Shown: piece after piece, positions 59,744-64,000 of the stretch
Layout of the letters: each line of letters opens with the position of its first letter
Numbering within the stretch: position 1 is the stretch's first letter
Assembly: GCF_028596025.1 (NCBI RefSeq)
Contig: NZ_CP117167.1
Span: 434,001 to 498,000, forward strand
Direction of reading: 5' to 3'
Length of the DNA: 64,000 nt
From: Mucilaginibacter jinjuensis
GTDB taxonomy: Bacteria; Bacteroidota; Bacteroidia; Sphingobacteriales; Sphingobacteriaceae
Program-made: the position numbers and the translations under genes
The notes under the pieces: model-generated
What the model saw: only the letters and a program-made list of their open reading frames with translations
The model's database searches: none
What the model was told of the DNA's origin: nothing

Positions 59744-60577
59744 ATGGCAAACGCACCAAAACCAACTACACCGGTTAAAAAGGAAAGCTCAGGTACTTCA
59801 GGCGCATTCGCTACTCTTGCAATTCCTATTGCATTTGTTGTAGCAGTTCTTATCTACATTTTTATTCTTGGAGACCCAAGTCACTTTAAAGGTGGTAACC
59901 CAGCAGGTGAAGCCGCAGACGGCGATTACTTTGGTGTAATCCACAAAGGTGGTCCAATTGTACCTGTACTTGTAACTTACCTGTTAATGGTATTTATTTT
60001 CTCTATCGAGCGTTTTATCGTTATTGGTAAAGCATCTGGCACAAGCAGTGTTGATGCATTCGTTAAAAGAATTCAAGGTTTCTTAAACGCTGGTAACATC
60101 GATGCAGCTTCTGCAGAGTGCGACAAACAAAAAGGTTCTGTAGCAAACGTTATCAAAGCTGGTTTGAAAAAATACAAAGAGATGGAAGTTGAAGCAACTA
60201 TGGATGTTGATCAAAAAACTTTAGCCATCCAAAAAGACATCGAAGAAGCAACTGCTTTAGAAATGCCAATGCTAGAGCAAAACTTAACTATCCTTGCTAC
60301 TTTAGTATCAATCGGTACATTAACCGGTCTGTTAGGTACAGTACGTGGTATGATCGCGGCTTTCGCGGCGTTAGGTAGCTCAGGTGCAGCAAGCTCATCA
60401 CAATTAGCTGCTGGTATCTCTGAGGCGTTGATCAACACTGCAATCGGTATCTTAACTTCATGTTTATCAATTATCATGTATAACATCTTTACATCAAAAA
60501 TTGATAAACTTACTTATGCTATTGATGAAACTGGTTTCAGCATTGTGCAAACATTTGCTGCATCTCACAAACGTTAA
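59744..60577 (+). CDS. exbB: MotA/TolQ/ExbB proton-channel protein
   Basis: A 277-residue inner-membrane protein of the ExbB/TolQ family. An N-terminal helix (about 22-42) is followed by the family helices near 67-87 (IVPVLVTYLLMVFIFSIERF), 180-205 and 215-240. The proton-path segment IGTLTGLLGTVRGMIAAFAA is near 187-206. With ExbD it uses proton motive force to energise TonB. The codon usage is biased, suggesting high expression. It heads the operon with two exbD genes and tonB. Confidence 0.93.
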   Translation: MANAPKPTTPVKKESSGTSGAFATLAIPIAFVVAVLIYIFILGDPSHFKGGNPAGEAADGDYFGVIHKGGPIVPVLVTYLLMVFIFSIERFIVIGKASGTSSVDAFVKRIQGFLNAGNIDAASAECDKQKGSVANVIKAGLKKYKEMEVEATMDVDQKTLAIQKDIEEATALEMPMLEQNLTILATLVSIGTLTGLLGTVRGMIAAFAALGSSGAASSSQLAAGISEALINTAIGILTSCLSIIMYNIFTSKIDKLTYAIDETGFSIVQTFAASHKR

Positions 60578-60670
60578 AATATTTAGTGTATAGTTTTGGT
60601 CCCGTCTTATCTTAGATAAGGCGGGATATATATAACCTTAAACACTTTATATTTTTAATAATTAGACGAT

Positions 60671-61282
60671 ATGCCCAGAGTAAAAATCAAAAGAAAAAGT
60701 ACAGTAACAGACATGACGGCGATGTGCGACGTTGCGTTCCTGCTGCTTACGTTTTTCATCTTAACAGCAAAACCTAAAGTACCAGATCCGGTTGACATTG
60801 ACATTCCGGCATCTTCTACTACCATTAAGCAACCAGAGGAGAATATTGCGACTGTTATAGTTGGTAAAGGCAAAGCTTTTTACGATATCACAGGAGCAAA
60901 GATCCGTATTGCAACGCTTGAGCAAATGGGCCAGAAATACAGTGTTGCATTTACCGATGCCGAAAAAACCAGATATGCTAACATGCAGGGTGTAGGTGTT
61001 CCTATGGCCCAAATGAAACAATATTTGGATTTAGAAAGCGATCAGCGCGAAAAGTTCCAACAGTCAGGTATACCTACCGATTCGGTAAGTAACGAAATGT
61101 TTAACTGGATCCGCGAATCACGTATTGCAACAAAAGCTTTAAATGGTGCCGAACTGCGCTTATCTATCAAAGGTGATAGCAAAGAAGAATATCCAACCAT
61201 TAAAAAAGTTATTGATATTCTGCAGAAGCAAAAAGTTAACAAGTTTAGTTTAATTACTTCTTTAAGAAGTGCTAAAAAATAA
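60671..61282 (+). CDS. exbD: ExbD/TolR family protein 1
   Basis: A 203-residue ExbD protein: a short cytoplasmic N-terminus, a single membrane helix (about 17-37, DMTAMCDVAFLLLTFFILTA, with the proton-carrying Asp24 in CDVAF) and a large periplasmic domain. It is longer than E. coli ExbD (141) because of a periplasmic insert (about 70-150). It lies 93 bases after exbB. Confidence 0.92.
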   Translation: MPRVKIKRKSTVTDMTAMCDVAFLLLTFFILTAKPKVPDPVDIDIPASSTTIKQPEENIATVIVGKGKAFYDITGAKIRIATLEQMGQKYSVAFTDAEKTRYANMQGVGVPMAQMKQYLDLESDQREKFQQSGIPTDSVSNEMFNWIRESRIATKALNGAELRLSIKGDSKEEYPTIKKVIDILQKQKVNKFSLITSLRSAKK

Positions 61283-61285
61283 AAC

Positions 61286-61819
61286 ATGGCAGAATTAGAC
61301 ACCTCCTCCAAGGAAGGTAAAGGCGGGAAAGTAAGAAGTAAGAAAGCATCAACCCGTGTGGATCTAACAGCAATGGTGGATTTAGCATTCTTGTTAATTA
61401 CCTTCTTCATGCTTACCACAACCTTAAATAAGCCGCAAGCGATGGATTTGGCCATGCCCGATAAAGATCAGAAACAAACTGATCAGTTAGCGGTAGCAGC
61501 GTCAAGAACCATGACCATATTGCTTGGTAGCGGTGACAAAATAGAATGGTATATCGGCGAGCCTGGTAAATCAGCACCAACTGTAGAAGGATATGGTAAA
61601 AACGGTATCCGTAAAACATTGCTTGAGAACAGCCAGAAAGTGAAACAAACCACAGGTAAAGATATGTTTGTGATTGTTAAGCCAAGTGATAAATCTGTTT
61701 ACAAAAACATGGTTGATATCCTTGACGAAATGAACATTGCCAACATACAGAGCTATGGTATTGTAGACATCTCTCAGCCCGAGATAGATCTGTTGAAAAA
61801 GGACAACATCTATCAATAA
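61286..61819 (+). CDS. exbD: ExbD/TolR family protein 2
   Basis: A 177-residue second ExbD. The helix DLTAMVDLAFLLITFFMLTT (about 26-45) carries the same Asp in VDLAF, and a shorter periplasmic domain follows. Two different ExbD proteins next to one ExbB are typical of Bacteroidota, where they may form mixed rings. It lies 3 bases after the first exbD. Confidence 0.92.
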   Translation: MAELDTSSKEGKGGKVRSKKASTRVDLTAMVDLAFLLITFFMLTTTLNKPQAMDLAMPDKDQKQTDQLAVAASRTMTILLGSGDKIEWYIGEPGKSAPTVEGYGKNGIRKTLLENSQKVKQTTGKDMFVIVKPSDKSVYKNMVDILDEMNIANIQSYGIVDISQPEIDLLKKDNIYQ

Positions 61820-61860
61820 TATTTGTTAATTAACAACGTTAAAAATTTAAAACCTAAAAG

Positions 61861-62688
61861 ATGTTAGGATCAAAGTTAGACATATTGAAGCCCGAATGGC
61901 TTGATGTTGTGTTTGCTGGTCGTAACAAAGCTTACGGTGCTTACGAGCTTAGAAAAGAAAACCCAAAGAACACTAATAAATCTTTGGTTATCGCTATAGC
62001 ACTATTTGTTTTTGTTGTGTCTTTGCCAACCATCATCAACTGGATTGAGGGCATCATACCTAAAGCCGATGAAAAGGTTAAGGTAACCGATGTGGTGTTA
62101 CAGCCACCTCCACCAGTAGACCAAACTAAAAAACCACCTCCGCCGCCTCCTGAGCCGCCTAAACCAAAGGTAGACCAGGTGCGTTTCCCACCTCCGGTAG
62201 TAAAACCGGATAACGAGGTGCGTGAGAAAGATCCACCGACCATCCAGGAGTTAAAAACTGCTGATCCAGGTCAGCAAGATGTTAAGGGTGACCCTAATGC
62301 TGAAGTACGTATCGATGAGCCGGTTGGTAAATCAGACGTTAAGCAAGTAGTAGAAGAAGACCCTAACCAGATCTTTACTTCTGTTGAGCAATCAGCTGAG
62401 TTCCCTGGTGGTTTAGATAAATTTGGTAAATACCTTGGTAACAACATCCGCTACCCGGCTGTTGCCCGCGAGAATAACGTACAAGGTCGTGTAATTGTAC
62501 AGTTCGTTGTTGAAAGAGACGGCTCACTTACAGATATTCACGTAGTACGTGGTTTAGGTAGCGGTTGCGATGAAGAAGCAATCCGTGTACTTAAAAATTC
62601 ACCAAAGTGGAAACCAGGTATCCAAAATGGTAGACCTGTTAGACAGCAGTACACTGTGCCTATCAGCTTTACCCTGCAAGATCAATAA
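61861..62688 (+). CDS. tonB: TonB energy-transduction protein
   Basis: A 275-residue TonB. A short N-terminal cytoplasmic stretch of about 40 residues (FAGRNKAYGAYELRKENPKN) precedes one membrane helix (about 43-60). A Pro-rich spacer (PPPPVDQTKKPPPPPPEPPK, about 81-100) crosses the periplasm, and the C-terminal TonB_C domain (about 180-275: FPGGLDKFGKYLGNNIRYPA; RGLGSGCDEEAIRVLKNSPK) contacts TonB-dependent receptors. The extended N-terminus before the helix is typical of Bacteroidota. Confidence 0.95.
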   Translation: MLGSKLDILKPEWLDVVFAGRNKAYGAYELRKENPKNTNKSLVIAIALFVFVVSLPTIINWIEGIIPKADEKVKVTDVVLQPPPPVDQTKKPPPPPPEPPKPKVDQVRFPPPVVKPDNEVREKDPPTIQELKTADPGQQDVKGDPNAEVRIDEPVGKSDVKQVVEEDPNQIFTSVEQSAEFPGGLDKFGKYLGNNIRYPAVARENNVQGRVIVQFVVERDGSLTDIHVVRGLGSGCDEEAIRVLKNSPKWKPGIQNGRPVRQQYTVPISFTLQDQ

Positions 62689-62694
62689 TACTTC

Positions 62695-62925
62695 ATGTCA
62701 TATCAAAATCATGGTAAGCAAAAATCGCTCAAAAGGCGGTTTTTGCTTATTTTAGGAGCTACTACATTTGCATTCATCCTGGCCCTTGGCCTGATGATTG
62801 CCTTCTGGGACCGGATGCCTTTAAACCTTTCTAAGGTGCAGCGTTATATTTTCGGTTCGTTAGTGATTTTATACGCTATACTAAGATTTTCAAGATTATT
62901 TAAGAAAGACACTGATGAAGAATAG
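62695..62925 (+). CDS. Small membrane protein of the TonB operon, 76 aa
   Basis: A 76-residue protein with two membrane helices (about 16-38 and 48-66) and an acidic tail (KKDTDEE). It starts 6 bases after tonB and its end overlaps the next gene by 11 bases, so it is clearly part of the operon. Same-position small membrane proteins are common in Sphingobacteriaceae; function unknown. Confidence 0.75.
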   Translation: MSYQNHGKQKSLKRRFLLILGATTFAFILALGLMIAFWDRMPLNLSKVQRYIFGSLVILYAILRFSRLFKKDTDEE

Positions 62926-63835
62926 TATTAAACTAATGCTGTTAAGTTCTGTCTTAATATTGTTGTTTATTACTTGCCAGCAAAAAAAGGCTGATAAGTA
63001 TAAAGCCAACGATGATGAACCTCACAAAGGCGAAATAAATATTGCCGTTGATGAATCATTTAAGCCTATAGTTGATGAAGAAGCTTATGTGTTTAAAGGG
63101 ATATACACAGAGGCCAAACCCAACTTTAAGTACGAGACAGAAAATGACGTATTGCGTAGTTTTTTTAACGATAGTGTAAGGGTTGCTATATTATCAAGAA
63201 AACTTGATACCAATGAGACGAGAATTTTAAAAAATCGTACATTGCCACCCGAAATCATCCCGTTTGCTGTTGACGCAGTGTCGTTAATTGTAAACAAAGC
63301 GTCAAATGATACGCTGATTACGGTAGCAGATATAAAAAATATGCTTGCCGGAAAGACTAAAACAGACAAGAGTATCGTTTTTGATAATCCGAACTCGAGT
63401 TTGGTAAGATATTTGAAAGAGTTTACAGGGAGCAAGGATTTGACGCAGAAAAATATCTACGCGCTAAAATCAAACAAAGAGGTACTTAATTATGTAAGTA
63501 CGCATGAAAATGCAATTGGTATAATAGGTTTCAGCTGGTTAAATGACCCAGATCCCGATTATGCCGCTGCCGTTAACAATGTTAAAATTGTGGGCGTTCG
63601 CGATGAAGGCAGCAAGCAATTTGCTAAAGAATACTACAAACCATCACAAACAACACTTGCTTTAAAGCAGTATCCTTTAAGCCGCCACTTGTATATTATT
63701 AACAGTACAGGCAAATTGGGTTTAGGCAGAGGGTTTACCGACTTTTTGGCCAGTGAAAGAGGACAGCGGATTATTTTAAAATCGGGTTTATTGCCGGATT
63801 CTATTCCGCAGAGGTTAATAAATATTAAAGAGTAA
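62915..63835 (+). CDS. PstS-like phosphate-binding lipoprotein
   Basis: A 306-residue substrate-binding-type lipoprotein. Signal with lipobox LFITC (Cys21) and then a PBP-like type 2 fold: EINIAVDESFKPIVDEEAYV near residue 40, VDAVSLIVNKAS near 121, FDNPNSSLVRYL near 154, IGIIGFSWLND near 200 and GLGRGFTDFLASERGQRIIL near 269. It matches PstS (phosphate-binding) in shape, but no PstCAB permease genes are near and the TonB operon surrounds it, so phosphate uptake is not proved; it may have another ligand or role. Confidence 0.82.
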   Translation: MKNSIKLMLLSSVLILLFITCQQKKADKYKANDDEPHKGEINIAVDESFKPIVDEEAYVFKGIYTEAKPNFKYETENDVLRSFFNDSVRVAILSRKLDTNETRILKNRTLPPEIIPFAVDAVSLIVNKASNDTLITVADIKNMLAGKTKTDKSIVFDNPNSSLVRYLKEFTGSKDLTQKNIYALKSNKEVLNYVSTHENAIGIIGFSWLNDPDPDYAAAVNNVKIVGVRDEGSKQFAKEYYKPSQTTLALKQYPLSRHLYIINSTGKLGLGRGFTDFLASERGQRIILKSGLLPDSIPQRLINIKE

Positions 63836-63863
63836 AAGAATAACTAAAACTATAAATTAAGCC

Positions 63864-64000
63864 ATGAAACTATTAAGTAAAGTAGCGTATGCCGCAGCGG
63901 GCTTGGTATTTATAGGTTCATCAGTTTTTGCGCAGAGTCTTGCCGACGCCAAAAAAGCTATTGACGCCGAACAATATCAGAAAGCTAAGTCGATCTTAAA
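63864..64000 (+). CDS. TPR-repeat protein (cut by window end)
   Basis: The first 45 codons of a gene starting MKLLSKVAYAAAGLVFIGSS, with a signal peptide (about residues 1-24, ending VFAQ), followed by SLADAKKAIDAEQYQKAKSI, the first helix pair of a tetratricopeptide repeat. In related operons a TPR protein follows the PstS-like gene. The remainder lies outside the window. Confidence 0.75.
   Translation, partial: MKLLSKVAYAAAGLVFIGSSVFAQSLADAKKAIDAEQYQKAKSIL

Noticed and set aside
1..64000. CRISPR arrays, tRNA or rRNA genes, prophage
   Set aside because: No direct-repeat/spacer series, no tRNA T-loop or rRNA-like conserved blocks, and no phage structural genes were seen. This is by eye only; a tRNAscan or CRISPR search would settle it.

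Overview
The window reads as chromosomal DNA of a Bacteroidota bacterium, most likely a Sphingobacteriaceae member of the Mucilaginibacter/Pedobacter type. Four things point there: about sixteen promoters of the Bacteroidota form TAnnTTTG, often very close to the start codon; few Shine-Dalgarno sequences; the gene order yicC-gmk-nadD; and an exbB-exbD-exbD-tonB operon followed by a PstS-like lipoprotein and a TPR protein. The genus is an inference; no rRNA or tRNA gene is visible to confirm it.

Layout. 1-13 kb: RNA and nucleotide housekeeping (yicC, gmk, nadD, miaE), a coupled methyltransferase/flavin monooxygenase pair, an AI-2E family permease, an aminotransferase, a fatty acid desaturase, and a PAS histidine kinase with a separate receiver protein. 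14-23 kb: translation core (rplM-rpsI-rpsB-tsf, pyrH, frr) with nagA, a lipocalin and an ABC exporter. 23-32 kb: MFS transporter, M28 peptidase, a small-membrane-protein/ridA/recG operon, a major OmpA-like protein, an M24 peptidase and a MeaB GTPase. 32.9-41.7 kb: a surface-glycan cluster with six glycosyltransferases (one only half a protein), an MsbA-type ABC exporter and an acyltransferase. 41.7-50.5 kb: outer-membrane barrel, GH3 glucosaminidase, a RelE/ParE-type toxin-antitoxin pair, a 1052-residue helicase-nuclease, an epimerase and a second M28 peptidase. 50.5-51.24 kb: a REP-associated tyrosine transposase (RAYT) gene with five copies of its palindrome. 51.2-55.1 kb: an ABC-2 transporter operon divergent from a LytS/LytTR two-component system. 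55.1-59.4 kb: plsC-like, NUDIX, metK behind a probable SAM-II riboswitch, a lipid kinase and a SUI1 factor. 59.7-64 kb: the Exb/TonB energy-transduction operon, cut by the window end.

The most noteworthy items are: (i) the RAYT locus, where one REP palindrome is translated inside the transposase and another supplies its stop codon, plus a REP-like palindrome acting as the pyrH terminator; (ii) a probable long-loop SAM-II riboswitch on metK with its promoter correctly placed; (iii) dispersed repeats, including a perfect 25-bp inverted repeat and an intergenic CAAGA-rich repeat that has become the C-terminus of an acyltransferase; (iv) the glycan cluster with an orphan GT-B C-terminal half. I saw no CRISPR array, prophage or insertion sequence other than the RAYT.
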